From: Actinocrispum wychmicini
GTDB taxonomy: Bacteria > Actinomycetota > Actinomycetes > Mycobacteriales > Pseudonocardiaceae
DNA: 64,000 nucleotides
Assembly (NCBI RefSeq): GCF_004345645.1
Contig: NZ_SLWS01000005.1
Location: 372,001 to 436,000 of the forward strand
Direction: 5' to 3'
This document shows, in pieces, positions 8,444 to 17,076 of the stretch (positions are counted from its first letter, which is position 1; every line of letters starts with the position of its first letter). Both the position numbers and the translations under genes were made by a program. The notes under the pieces were generated by a model that saw nothing but the letters and a program-made list of their open reading frames with translations, was not told the origin of the DNA and did not search any database.

Positions 8444-9040
8444 TCACGTCGAAGGGACGGCTGCGCGTAGGTAGTCGATCAGGGCAGGCAGTACCAGTTC
8501 CTCGTCGACTCGCACACCACGCTGTTCCAGCGCCGCACGGAGAACGAGATCCCAGGCGGCGTCCACCGGCCTGCCGACAAGCTCACCGTCGTCGCCTGGT
8601 ACGCGGCGGTGTCGAATCGCCATGGGCGCCAGGGAATCCGCTCCCGCAGGGTGTTGCCGATCCGAACCCCGCCCTAGTCGAAGTCGCCGTGGTACATCAG
8701 CTCGGCACCGTCCGCCACGAGTTGGTCCAGCAGCCGCCACACCGCTGCCGACGGCTGACCGTTCACGCACACCGGCGGCGGACACTCCGGACCAAGCTCA
8801 TCGGCGGCCGACGCGAGCACGATCGGGTTCTCGCACGCCCAAACCAGGCCACTGCCGACGCCGAGATCGACCTGGCCCAGTTGGCGCAACGTCAGTACGC
8901 ACGGTTCGCCGCCCGCGCGAGCCAGGGCTAACATCCTGCCGGTCAACGTCCCAACGCTACCCGGAAGCCCGAGGCACAGCACGGACAACGACAACTCGTC
9001 GGTTCCATTGCCGCGCCACTGCTCTGGTCGGCGGTAACTG
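8444..9040 (-). pseudogene. TIGR02679/DUF2399 (JetD-like, Wadjet) gene remnant
   Basis: Reading the minus strand from about 9040 gives SVLCLGLPGS, LTLRQLGQVDL, ACENPIVLASAADELG, CVNGQPSAAVWRLLDQL and YHGDFD. These are hallmarks of the TIGR02679/DUF2399 toprim-type subunit, JetD in one class of Wadjet anti-plasmid systems. Directly after YHGDFD an in-frame TAG replaces the expected Trp codon. The continuation (GVRIGNTLRERIPWRPWRFD) then shifts frame, and the family's C-terminal GRPVDAAWD and RGVRVDEELVLPALI segments appear in another frame, ending at 8444. The N-terminal half is absent, and no jetA, jetB or jetC homologue is next to it. It is a dead relic. Confidence 0.75.
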
Positions 9041-9227
9041 CATGATTATCGCGCAGCCTTGGACAACCCTGATGCCGCCCGCCGGGCATGACACGTTCAG
9101 ATTGACATCGCTTCGTCGATCGTGAGCCCGCTTCCAGGACCTGCGTCTATAACCAGATGGCATACAAGTAGACGTTCGTCGGATCGAGAAGGACGCCGGA
9201 GTGCCACTGGTCAACTATTCACCCTCG

Positions 9228-9782
9228 TCAGTTTCGTCGGGAGCGGTTGAGGAAGTCCAGTTCTTCAAAACTTACGTAGTAGTTGTACTCGGAACCGTCC
9301 GGCCAGGTCAGTCGACGGTTACGCGGATAGTGTCGAGGAAGGTCGGGTTTCGTGGCGTGCCACAGCATTCGGGGAGGTTCAGCGTCTTTGGGGTCGGTGT
9401 ACGCGTTTCCGCTGTCGACTACCGCGATATGGGACTCGGAGTAGACCAGCCAGGCCGCTTTGGCCGGCCTTGCCGCATCGACGAGGTTCAAGGCTTGGGC
9501 GTTCGGCGGACCCGTGACGCTTCCGTTTCGGCTGAAGACGTTGCCCGCTCCACCGCCCGCAACGATCAGGACCGCGTTGGTCACGGCGCCGAGGGTGCCG
9601 CGGAAGAGATTCCAGAAGAAGCGGCGGACCAGCCGTTTGCCCTCGATCGTCCCGTCTTTTCGCCGGCCGGGCACGGTGAAACTGGGCTTGACTTCGTCCA
9701 GGTGGACCACTGTCACCTGGACGCGCCACTGGCTTTCGGCTAGATCCCTTACTCGCTGACGGAACTCGGGCTTCGGTCGCAT
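9228..9782 (-). CDS. Hypothetical protein of the ESX-like cluster (184 aa)
   Basis: Last gene of a four-gene minus-strand row, 6 bp after the large WXG100-like protein. The N-terminal 60 residues are charged. The segment around FFWNLFRGTLGAVTNAVLIV is hydrophobic and could be membrane-associated. The C-terminal half contains WLVYSESHIAVVDSG and ends in an aromatic, Arg-rich tail (EYNYYVSFEELDFLNRSRRN). I do not recognise the family. The position suggests an accessory or partner of the secreted-type protein encoded just upstream. Confidence 0.65.
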   Translation of the reverse strand: MRPKPEFRQRVRDLAESQWRVQVTVVHLDEVKPSFTVPGRRKDGTIEGKRLVRRFFWNLFRGTLGAVTNAVLIVAGGGAGNVFSRNGSVTGPPNAQALNLVDAARPAKAAWLVYSESHIAVVDSGNAYTDPKDAEPPRMLWHATKPDLPRHYPRNRRLTWPDGSEYNYYVSFEELDFLNRSRRN

Positions 9783-9788
9783 CGCTGG

Positions 9789-10922
9789 CTACATGTCCAG
9801 ATTCTTGTGGGTTTCTCCGGTGGTGCGGCCGCCGCCGATATCACTCTCGTCCAGCATCCGACCGTCGCGAGCGTCCTCGTAGGCTTCTTTTCCAGCCCCT
9901 TTTCCGGCTCCGATGCCAGCCTTGATTCCCGCGCCGGTCACGAGTGGACCCGCTCCGGAGGCGGTGCCCAGACCGGTTGTGAGTACCCGGCGGCTAGGGA
10001 TGTACATCTTGTGGTCGGCCACTTTGCCGATCACGGGAAGGGTTTTCTCGCCCTTCTCGACGACCTTGCCTACTCGGAGCTTGTTGGCGAAGGTGATGAG
10101 CTTGTCGGCGTACTTCTGTAGGTACTCGACGAACTTGTCCAGCAGCTTGCCGAACATGCCGAGGTACTTCGTGACCTTCTTGAAGACGGCCGCCGCTTTG
10201 GCGATGGAGGCCGTCATCGCCGCCGCCACCGAGCTACCGAAGCTGATCACCGAGGTGGCGAGCGCGGGGAGCCAGATCGTGATCAGCCAGGACACCAGCT
10301 CGGAGATGATCGCTTTGATCACCTCTTCGATGACGACCATCACCATCGACCACATCTGGAGCACTTCGGCCACCGAGCCGGCACTCGAACCGACACCCCG
10401 GATGCCGTTCGAGAATTCCGCCAACGCCTGACGGGCCTCGTCACCAGCCTGGTCCTGCCAGTCCTTCAGGGACGTGTCACCCTGCTTCTGGAAGTCGTCG
10501 GCCAGGGCCACGAAACCCTGTGCGATCGACGTGAAGTTCGCCGAGGCGTGGCCGATGGCCGGGCCGTCGCCGGTCACCTGGTGCAGCGCGTCCTGAAGGG
10601 GATGGACCAGTTCCAGGAGCATGTTCAGGCCGTGGCTGACCAACCAGCCGATCGGGTCCATGATGAACGTGGTCGCTTCCATGGCCGCTGTGCCCACGAA
10701 CTTCGCGCCGTCGCCGAGCAGGTGTCCGGCCGCGGAGGTCAGGTCACTCATGTCGTCGGCCGTGGCGAGGTCCTGGGCGTGCTCGGCGATCGACTTTCCG
10801 GTCTTGTAGGCGTTGCCCACCACCGGCGTGCTCTCGACGGCCCGTTCGACGTTCGCGCCGAAGCTCTCGTCGTAACGAGTCACGCCCAAGCGGTCGGCAA
10901 TGCTGGGTTTCGGGTCGGTCAT
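9789..10922 (-). CDS. Large WXG100/PPE-like ESX-associated protein (377 aa)
   Basis: Residues about 60-220 are predicted long amphipathic helices typical of WXG100/PPE-like type VII substrates (ASANFTSIAQGFVALADDFQ followed by a Trp-Gln-Asp turn). A hydrophobic stretch around residues 195-245 (MWSMVMVVIEEVIKAIISEL, then a second Ala/Ser-rich segment) could insert in membrane. The rest is Lys-rich and then Gly-rich (AGIGAGKGAGKEA). There is no Sec signal peptide. It lies 4 bp after the EspC-like gene and 6 bp before the 184-aa gene, so it is clearly part of an operon. Export by an ESX system is inferred; no EccC ATPase lies in the window. Confidence 0.65.
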   Translation of the reverse strand: MTDPKPSIADRLGVTRYDESFGANVERAVESTPVVGNAYKTGKSIAEHAQDLATADDMSDLTSAAGHLLGDGAKFVGTAAMEATTFIMDPIGWLVSHGLNMLLELVHPLQDALHQVTGDGPAIGHASANFTSIAQGFVALADDFQKQGDTSLKDWQDQAGDEARQALAEFSNGIRGVGSSAGSVAEVLQMWSMVMVVIEEVIKAIISELVSWLITIWLPALATSVISFGSSVAAAMTASIAKAAAVFKKVTKYLGMFGKLLDKFVEYLQKYADKLITFANKLRVGKVVEKGEKTLPVIGKVADHKMYIPSRRVLTTGLGTASGAGPLVTGAGIKAGIGAGKGAGKEAYEDARDGRMLDESDIGGGRTTGETHKNLDM

Positions 10923-10926
10923 CGGA

Positions 10927-11259
10927 TCACCTCGGCCCGTCGATCATGGCTTCGTGGCTGCCGAACATGATCACCTTGTCGTCCTCATTGCCCTGATAGA
11001 TGTTCGCGGACTCGGCGACCTTCGCGGACAGCGCCTGCACCCCATCCTTCATTTCATCCATCAGCGACCGCAGTTCAGCCAGGCGGTCCGTGTAGCCTTT
11101 CTTCGCCCATATGCCCACAACGCCCCAGGCTTCATTGGTCACGTCGGCCGTGTCTACCAGTCGACCGAACTTGTCCGCCTCGGTTTCGTAGTAGTCGAGC
11201 TGCTTCGCGTAGGCCGTCAGCGCCTGCACATCCACTGCGACGTGGTCAGGGTTGGTCAA
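10927..11259 (-). CDS. EspC/WXG100-like small protein (110 aa)
   Basis: Length and layout fit the ESX secretion-associated EspC-like family: MTNPDHVAVDVQALTAYAKQ, a long helix, a turn with AWGVVGIWAKKGYT, and a second helix (LRSLMDEMKDGVQALSAKVA) ending in a YQGNEDD tail. It follows the YbaB-type gene by 12 bp and precedes the larger WXG100-like gene by 4 bp. In actinomycetes this YbaB / EspC-like / large WXG protein order is common and is thought to mark type VII secretion cargo. It would act as a helical hairpin partner of the larger protein. Confidence 0.7.
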   Translation of the reverse strand: MTNPDHVAVDVQALTAYAKQLDYYETEADKFGRLVDTADVTNEAWGVVGIWAKKGYTDRLAELRSLMDEMKDGVQALSAKVAESANIYQGNEDDKVIMFGSHEAMIDGPR

Positions 11260-11271
11260 CGTGGGTCCTTG

Positions 11272-11748
11272 TCATCGCGAGAAGATCGAGCCCTGGTTGA
11301 AGTAGTCGTCGTCGTCCGGTGGCGGCGCCGAGGGCCGCGACCTGGGGGATGACAGTTCGTCGACGGCGGTTCCCAACGCCTCTTCCTGGGCCGCGCGGAC
11401 CTGGTCGGACACGGCGATGCCGAACGCCTCGCCGACCGTCTCGTCGACGATCCCCGCCTGCAACTGGGCGGCTTCCGCGACAGCGGCACGCAGCGTGGCC
11501 ATGATCGTGGCGGCCAAGGCGGGCGCCGGTTGGAGCACGGCGTCCTGCGTGAGCTCGATGTTCTTGATCGACCCGCCCGCGCCAGCGGTCACCTTCACGG
11601 TTCGGTCCGACGACGACGCCACGGCTGCCAACTCGGCCAGCCGCTCCTGCATATCGCCCACGCCACTGAACTTCACCTCGACCTGCTTGATCCGGGCCTG
11701 GAACTTCTCGAACTCGGCGGCAAGCCGTTCCAAATCAGCCGACAACAC
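11272..11748 (-). CDS. YbaB/EbfC family nucleoid-associated-like protein (158 aa)
   Basis: The core VKFSGVGDMQERLAELAA, then TVKVTAGAGGSIKNIEL and a long helix, matches the YbaB/EbfC fold. In ESX-type clusters this family occurs as a paralogue of the housekeeping nucleoid protein. The start chosen is GTG at 11748, preceded by AAAGGGGTGG; the frame opens 37 codons earlier but lacks a binding site (an ATG at 11784 is the alternative). The C-terminus is Ser/Pro/Asp-rich and flexible. It is the first gene of the four-gene operon running to 9228. Confidence 0.75.
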   Translation of the reverse strand: MLSADLERLAAEFEKFQARIKQVEVKFSGVGDMQERLAELAAVASSSDRTVKVTAGAGGSIKNIELTQDAVLQPAPALAATIMATLRAAVAEAAQLQAGIVDETVGEAFGIAVSDQVRAAQEEALGTAVDELSSPRSRPSAPPPDDDDYFNQGSIFSR

Positions 11749-11924
11749 CCCACCCCTTTGGTCACTGACGTCAGCGACGAGCATGCCACGCGGCGTGACA
11801 CCTTGGACGCGGAAACCAACGATTCGGACCAACTGGCCACCCGCAACGACGGCTCGCACCTATGTGCAACCACCTGCCGGCCACAAACAAATGGCCTTGC
11901 TCATTTGATCAAGGCTCTGACCTG

Positions 11925-11972
11925 GGTGCCCCCGGCAGGAATCGAACCTGCGACACATGGTTTAGGAAAGCG
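11925..11972 (-). repeat. tRNA-Arg(CCT) 3' remnant, candidate attachment site (left end of island)
   Basis: The + strand sequence starting GGTGCCCCCGGCAGG at 11925 is identical for 33 bases to the 3' part of the intact tRNA-Arg(CCT) starting at 60777. After one mismatch it matches again through the anticodon loop (45 bases, one mismatch). On the minus strand this is the T arm, acceptor 3' strand and CCT anticodon loop. The sequence 5' of it cannot form an anticodon stem or D arm, so it is not a functional tRNA. It has the same orientation as the intact gene, as expected for a direct-repeat att site. Confidence 0.75.
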
Positions 11973-12278
11973 CTCTTACCAGTCTGTACGGCCTCTATCA
12001 GCAACTACATTATCTCAGCCCGTCCCGATGGTATCCTGAAACCTCCTCGATCTCCAGGGTTTCCTGTCATAAACCCTGTCAGATCTGGCAAGGTTTCGAG
12101 TGCTGTCACAAGAAGTAACTCGTCGGAGTTGGGCTGCTGCCTGGAGTCGTACCGTCATGGGGTGGACTTCGGTCCTGCCGCGAGTCGTAGTGTTGTGCCA
12201 CGGCATGTCTATTGGCCTCCGTGAAGCTGCAGGACGGGTTGAGTGATCCTTGTTTAGTGACTGTATTTTACACGCCTG
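11973..12278. other. Gene-free stretch inside the left island end
   Basis: About 300 bp between the tRNA remnant and the first hypothetical gene. It is noticeably less GC-rich than its surroundings and has no open frame that looks coded. A TGTCACA hexamer-like site near 12107 resembles the TGTCACG boxes upstream of the second integrase, but one copy is weak evidence. Confidence 0.3.
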
Positions 12279-12695
12279 TCAGCGGCGAAACGGTCGTCGT
12301 CCGTCGCGCGGCTGCAGGTCGGAAAATAGTTCGAACCATGCTGAGGGGCGGTAGTCGCCCATGCCTATCCATTGATTCTGTTCGGCATCGGGATCCTCGA
12401 TCCCGTCGAGCTCAGCATTGAACAGGCCGAGGATGTCGAGGTCCTGGAACAGGATGTCGAGGAGCGTGTCCCAGTCGAAGTCTTCGGCGTGCTCGGGAAG
12501 ACTCGCGAATTCCGTGGTTTCAGTAACTCCTGCCCAGCCGTCGGCGACTGATGCTTTCGCGTTCCGTAAGATCAGGTGCAGGGCCATTTCTTCCGCTGCG
12601 CACCGTGGCTGGGGCCACTCGCCGGCCGCGAGGTCGGCGGCTAGATCGTCGAATGAGCGGGCCGCTGGCGCCGCCACACCGCATTCTGTCGCCAT
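12279..12695 (-). CDS. Hypothetical acidic protein (138 aa)
   Basis: Predicted all-helical and acidic (DFDWDTLLDILFQDLDILGL), with a basic end. No signal peptide, metal motif or family that I recognise. It starts inside the 3' end of the upstream 193-aa gene (55-bp overlap), so both are probably co-transcribed. The pair lies just inside the left attachment-site repeat and is separated from the integrase gene by about 190 bp. Small acidic cytoplasmic proteins in such places can be immunity or anti-restriction proteins, but nothing in the sequence proves that. Confidence 0.5.
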   Translation of the reverse strand: MATECGVAAPAARSFDDLAADLAAGEWPQPRCAAEEMALHLILRNAKASVADGWAGVTETTEFASLPEHAEDFDWDTLLDILFQDLDILGLFNAELDGIEDPDAEQNQWIGMGDYRPSAWFELFSDLQPRDGRRPFRR

Positions 12696-13222
12696 GTTGT
12701 CTTGGGAAACTCATCGAATACTGACCACGTCCCGTCGGTGTGGACCGCCTGGTCGCCATTCTCCAGTACGTCCTGGTATGCCTGATCGGCTAAGAACGTT
12801 CCTGTCGACCACAATATGGCAGCAGTACGCGGGGTCACTTGATTGCCGGCGCATGCGTCGCATCCTTCGTCGCCGCATGTGCACACCGGAAAGAGCTCGA
12901 CAAAGTCGGAGACTGTCGGCAGCGGGTTTCCGTCTTGGCCCACTTCCTCGACCGTGTGCCAAGCCTGGGTACGCACGGCGCCCAGTCGATCGACTATCAC
13001 ATCCGGGTCGACGAGTTGGCTTACCGCTGCTAAGAGATCGCCGGTGACTTGTTCACGTTCAGATTCTCGAACGTTGTCGACAGTTTCCCCATCGCTAACG
13101 CAATATACGATCGTATCGATATCGGCCAGCGCAGTACGCTCGACCGCGTCCGTGTCAGGAATGTCGACGATGACTTTCGCCGTGACCTTTATCCTGCGCA
13201 TGGTCGCCTTATCGCTCGTCAT
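12641..13222 (-). CDS. Hypothetical protein with Cys cluster (193 aa)
   Basis: The N-terminal 80 residues look like an alpha/beta segment (RIKVTAKVIVDIPDTDAVER, TIVYCVSDGE). Residues about 120-131 contain VCTCGDEGCDAC, four cysteines that could bind a metal ion. The C-terminus is Trp/Arg-rich and overlaps the downstream gene, so the last 15-20 residues may be non-essential read-through. No family recognised. It is the first gene of a two-gene unit between the left attachment site and integrase 1. Confidence 0.5.
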   Translation of the reverse strand: MTSDKATMRRIKVTAKVIVDIPDTDAVERTALADIDTIVYCVSDGETVDNVRESEREQVTGDLLAAVSQLVDPDVIVDRLGAVRTQAWHTVEEVGQDGNPLPTVSDFVELFPVCTCGDEGCDACAGNQVTPRTAAILWSTGTFLADQAYQDVLENGDQAVHTDGTWSVFDEFPKTTWRQNAVWRRQRPAHSTI

Positions 13223-13407
13223 GCAGTGATTCTACGGCTGGGCGTCGCCGACAGAGGGGATGGAAGGCCGGGCCTGCGATGAACTGGAGTCGCGGTGTAC
13301 AGCGGAGGAGTCGCTGTCTGCTCAGGCTGATGATGCCGCGTAGGCCGATAGCAGGAGATGGTGTCGATGTTCGGTGTCCACGGAGTTGCTGGTGCGCTGT
13401 GGCGTGT

Positions 13408-15357
13408 CTACTGGGGCGACTGGAGTCGTAGGCGTCTCCAGCGGGTGATCGTCTGTTGGCGTGGCGGTTGTCTGGGTGTCGGCGCGGTGTCGCATGTTCC
13501 TGGCGGTTGCTGATGCTGGATGCCCGGCGTGGTGCTTGCGGGAGGGGTGTTGATGGGCTGGTGATGCTGGATGCGCTCTGGTGGTGTGCTGGCGGCGCGC
13601 TGGAGCAGGAGGTGGGCGAGTTGGAGGAGGTGTGGGTCGATTGCCGTTGCTGGTGACGAACCGGATCGGCCGGCGATATGGGGGCGGGGTGGTGTTCGTG
13701 CGATGCGAGGTCGGCGGATACGGCGTGGCCGTGGTTGTGGTGATGGTGGAACGGGGAGGGGGAAGGGAATCGCGGCCGTCGATGGTGTGGTGGGCGCGCT
13801 GCGGCGTGGGACTGGTGTGGGGTGGGGGAGGACGGTGGCGCGGTGGCCTCGGCTGACGGTGATGAGGTTGTGTTCGGCGAGGTGGGTGATGGCGCGGTGG
13901 ATGGTGCCGGTGGAGGCGTGGTAGTGCTCGGCGAGTTCCTGGTTGGTGGGCAGCGGGCTGCCGACGGGGTAGGTGCCGTTGGTGATGGCCTCGTGGAGGT
14001 CGTGGGCGATCCGCTGGTAGATCCCGTTTGGTTGTTGGGGTGGGGCGTGGTGACGGGGTGGTGGGGTGAGGCGGACGGGGATGCGTTGGGTGAGGGCGGT
14101 GGTGGCGTGTTGGTCGGCTTCGCTGATCCAGGCGGTGTAGGTGTTGAGGGTCAGGCTGGTGTTGGCGTGGCCGAGTCGGCTGGCGACGGTGCGGATGTTG
14201 ATGTTGGCGAGGATGAGTTCGGTGGCGTTGAAGTGGCGCAGTTTGTGCAGGGTGGTGTGGATGCCGAGGCGGGTGACGAGTCGGCGGTAGCGCTGGCTGA
14301 GCGTGGCGGGGAGGAGGCATCGGGATCCGTCGGGTGCGGGGGAGAACATGAACGCGTCCGGCGGCAGGGTGAGTCCGTGGTTGGCGGCGAGGGTTTCGCG
14401 GTGGTTGCGGTAGGCGGCGAGGAGTGCGGTGGTGTCGGGGTCGAGGGCGGTGTGGCGCTGTTGATGGTTTTTGGTGTCTTTTTCGAGGGTGTGTCGTCCG
14501 TCTTGGGTGATGCTGCGGGTGATGTATTGGGTGCGTCGGTCGGGGTGGAAGTCGGTCCAGCGCTGGGCGCAGAGTTCGCCGCGGCGGGCGCCGGTGATGA
14601 TGGCGAGCCAGATCAGGACGCCGAGGTCGGGTGTGGGCCATGCTTCGGTGAGGATGCGGGTGACCTCGTCCGGTGTGGGCGGTTGCGGGTTCGGTCGTGG
14701 TGGGGATGGTGGGCTGGCCAGCGGGGTGGGGCTGGTGTGGATCCATCCCCAGCGTCGGGCTCGGTTGTAGGCGGCGCTGATGAGGAAGTGGACTTTGCGG
14801 ATGGTCGTGGGGGACAGTGGCCGGCATGCGTGGCACTTCTGCTTCCCAGCCAACGATCGGGCAGTGGTGGGTGTGGCTTTGTTGGTGATCCTGCGGTCGG
14901 CGGGTGTGCCGCAGTGGTCGCGGCAGCGGGCGAGTTCGGCGTAGAAGCTGTCGAGGATCTCAGGCGTGACCGCGCCGATACGGAAGTGGCCGATCAGTGG
15001 CGTGATGTGGTTGCGGAGATAGCCGCGGTAGCTGGTGCGGGTGCGCGGGCTGGCGGACAGGATCGCGAGGTGCCGGTCCAGCAAGAGGGTCAGGGTGGCG
15101 TTGGTGCGCGGGTGGCGGCCTTCTTGGACCTGGGTGACCAGTCGTTGGCGTGCTGTTTCGGCGTCCCGTGCGGCGGTGGGGCCGTGCGGGATGGTCCGGG
15201 TCAGGTAGTGCTGGTGGTGGGTGACCGGGTCCGTGCCGGCGTAGACGCGCACTCGTAGTGATCCGCTGGGCAGCGTGTCGATGCTGCCGCGAGCTCGACG
15301 GGCGCGTGTGGTGTGGGCACGGCCACCGGAGGTCGTGCCAGATTTGCTGGCACGCAT
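13408..15357 (-). CDS. Tyrosine site-specific integrase with C-terminal GntR-type winged helix
   Basis: Counted from the ATG at 15357 (649 aa; the frame is open to 15603 but lacks integrase-like sequence there). Residues 22-110 are an AP2-like arm-binding domain with the PSGSLRVRVYAGTDP motif. Residues 110-210 are the SAM-like core-binding domain, including cysteines 145, 149, 175 and 178. The catalytic domain has Arg 258 (GARRGEL), the HKLR motif (His 371, Arg 374), LGH (His 397) and nucleophile Tyr 407 (LNTYTAW). Unusually, residues about 446-509 form a GntR winged helix (QRIAHDLHEAITNGTYPVGS, then GTIHRAITHLAEHNLI). A Pro/His/Arg-rich tail of about 140 residues follows. It probably catalyses island integration at a tRNA-Arg site. 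Confidence 0.88.
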   Translation of the reverse strand: MRASKSGTTSGGRAHTTRARRARGSIDTLPSGSLRVRVYAGTDPVTHHQHYLTRTIPHGPTAARDAETARQRLVTQVQEGRHPRTNATLTLLLDRHLAILSASPRTRTSYRGYLRNHITPLIGHFRIGAVTPEILDSFYAELARCRDHCGTPADRRITNKATPTTARSLAGKQKCHACRPLSPTTIRKVHFLISAAYNRARRWGWIHTSPTPLASPPSPPRPNPQPPTPDEVTRILTEAWPTPDLGVLIWLAIITGARRGELCAQRWTDFHPDRRTQYITRSITQDGRHTLEKDTKNHQQRHTALDPDTTALLAAYRNHRETLAANHGLTLPPDAFMFSPAPDGSRCLLPATLSQRYRRLVTRLGIHTTLHKLRHFNATELILANINIRTVASRLGHANTSLTLNTYTAWISEADQHATTALTQRIPVRLTPPPRHHAPPQQPNGIYQRIAHDLHEAITNGTYPVGSPLPTNQELAEHYHASTGTIHRAITHLAEHNLITVSRGHRATVLPHPTPVPRRSAPTTPSTAAIPFPLPVPPSPQPRPRRIRRPRIARTPPRPHIAGRSGSSPATAIDPHLLQLAHLLLQRAASTPPERIQHHQPINTPPASTTPGIQHQQPPGTCDTAPTPRQPPRQQTITRWRRLRLQSPQ

Positions 15358-15949
15358 GATCGGAATGTACGCCGCTGGGACCGAGGTTTCGAGGATCACT
15401 GGGGGTGCCGTTGAACTGTGACCGGTTTGTGGTCGCACCGTGCTTTGTGGACAGAGGGCACGGTTGTTCGGGTCGGTTGCCCATGAGGGGTACGTGGATG
15501 ATGCCTGTCGTGACGTACCTCTTGGTGGCGAAGGATTGACCAGTGTGGACAGAAGGTCAGTAGGTGGCCATACTGCGCAGAACCTGCGTACACCGTGTCT
15601 CACAGTCCAGTTCGGTCAGTTCGGCCAGCACATATGGTCAGCCGCGCACTCTGACCGATGCGGCACTGAGGCGGCGAGTAAGTGAGCGGAATAGGTGGCC
15701 CTTTCGAAACAGTATTGGACGCAGTGCCATTCAGCAGAATCCGGCCAACACAGGGCCTTAGCGCTGGCCCAGATGTCCTTGGCGTGGAGGTCGGAGGCCG
15801 GGCCGCTTGGCCTCTCACCGTGACCACGAGCGCTGTTGAGGTTCTGTTCCGCGAGGCGGGTGACCGTGAACGGATAGGTCATATCCATGATGGTCTGACT
15901 GTGCTGTGCGAGGTTGTCCTCGGCGATGTCGGTCGGGACTGGCCGCTCA
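15358..15949. other. Gene-poor region upstream of integrase 1
   Basis: About 590 bp between integrase 1 and the 166-aa gene. Several open frames cross it on both strands but none shows convincing codon structure or a recognised domain. It should contain the promoter of integrase 1. No tRNA-like sequence or clear inverted repeat was seen. Confidence 0.3.
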
Positions 15950-16450
15950 CTACTTCTGACCTGGCGGCTGATCGTCGAACGGCTCGGGCCAGCCACCACC
16001 CGTTTCGTTCATCAACAACCGCTGAACCTGGGGATCAGCCCAGACGCGGAGCTGTTGAGCCGACAGCGGCTGAACGGAGTGGTCGGCCCGCGCTGCGGTC
16101 ACGAGCAGGCTTGGCAGCCACGTGAGCCGTTCGGCGTTGACATCGGCCGCGAGCGCCGCGAGCTTGTCGTTCCGGTCGAGCGCGGCCATGCTCGCGCGGT
16201 GACGATCGGCCTCGGAAGCGTTGCGCATCGCCAACTGTCGGGCGGCCTCGACGTACTGTGGCACCGGTCCAAGATCAGGATCGTCGATGACTCGGTACCG
16301 TGCGATCTGCGACCAAGGCAGCCCTGACGTCGGGTCGAGATCGCTACCAGGGCGCGTGAGCCATGCAGCGATGCGGTCGCGTCTGGCGCGAAGCTTCTCC
16401 TGCAATGTACGGCGCTTGAACTGTGGGTCATTCAACAAGATCGGCCGCAT
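15950..16450 (-). CDS. Hypothetical helical protein (166 aa)
   Basis: The ATG at 16450 follows GAGGGG, which decides the start; the longer open frame upstream overlaps a pseudogene on the other strand. The protein is Arg/Gln/Ala-rich and predicted helical (KRRTLQEKLRARRDRIAAWL, MRNASEADRHRASMAALDRN), with a Trp-containing C-terminus. No signal or membrane segment. I do not recognise the family. It resembles helper or immunity-type small proteins only in general composition. A streptogramin-lyase fragment lies directly upstream on the opposite strand. Confidence 0.55.
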   Translation of the reverse strand: MRPILLNDPQFKRRTLQEKLRARRDRIAAWLTRPGSDLDPTSGLPWSQIARYRVIDDPDLGPVPQYVEAARQLAMRNASEADRHRASMAALDRNDKLAALAADVNAERLTWLPSLLVTAARADHSVQPLSAQQLRVWADPQVQRLLMNETGGGWPEPFDDQPPGQK

Positions 16451-16452
16451 GG

Positions 16453-16664
16453 ATCCCCTCCTCCACGTAGTGGTGGACTTCCCGCTACCTGTCCTTGGCG
16501 CACAACCCCGCGGCATCACCGCCGGAGGTGGCCTGCTCTGGTTCACCCAGCAGTCCCTTGACCAACTCGGCAAAATCAGCCTCACCGGGGTGATCAGCGG
16601 AATTCCCCTGCCGCAGTTACCGTATGACAGTGCCGGGCCCGCCAAGGCAGTTGTGCCGCGTTGA
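16453..16664 (+). pseudogene. Virginiamycin B lyase (Vgb)-like fragment
   Basis: The frame reads VDFPLPVLGAQPRGITAGGG, LLWFTQQSLDQLGKISLTG and VISGIPLPQLP. This matches one blade of the repeated beta-propeller unit of streptogramin B lyases and related NHL-like proteins (pattern PLP..AQPRGIT.G....LWFT....KIG.I...G.I). Only about one and a half of the usual six or seven blades remain, and there is no N-terminal start region. It is a truncated relic. Confidence 0.6.
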
Positions 16665-17076
16665 ACAGTTGACGAACGCATTCCAGTCGTCAAGATCCGG
16701 AAGAACGCCGAGCCGCGGGGCGTCAAGCAGTTCCGCGGATGAATGAATAGCAGTGACGAAATCCAAGCCAGTTCCGCGAGCATCTCGACCTGGCCGCGGC
16801 CACGATCCGGAAGCGCACGCTCACCGTCCACCAGCTCCACGTTGACTTGGAAGCCTCCAGCAAGGTCACCTCGATCGACACTAGGATGCGGACCCGATGA
16901 CAATCAACGCGACCGGTCGACTCCGGAACCGACCGGGATGTTCACGATCTTTTGTGTGCAGTCCGGAATTGGATCCTGGAGTGCTTCCGGTGATGGTGCG
17001 GCTGTTTGTCACGTTCGATGAAGGAGCGGCTGAGCGTGCGATGCAAGGTGACCCAGGTCGGTAGCGGCAAACGACG
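16665..17076. other. Non-coding or decayed stretch
   Basis: About 410 bp with no convincing gene. Short coding-like patches occur in both directions (for example a Lys/Arg-rich segment near 16770-16880 on the plus strand), but they lack starts and recognised domains. It may hold further decayed sequence and the terminator region of the sigma factor gene that ends at 17077. Confidence 0.3.

Noticed and set aside
13322..14836. Minus-strand open frame of 504 codons, and a plus-strand one of 478 codons at 13822-15258, over integrase 1
   Set aside because: Both are low-complexity shadows (Pro/Arg/His- or Gly/Val-rich) of the integrase frame, which has the catalytic residues.
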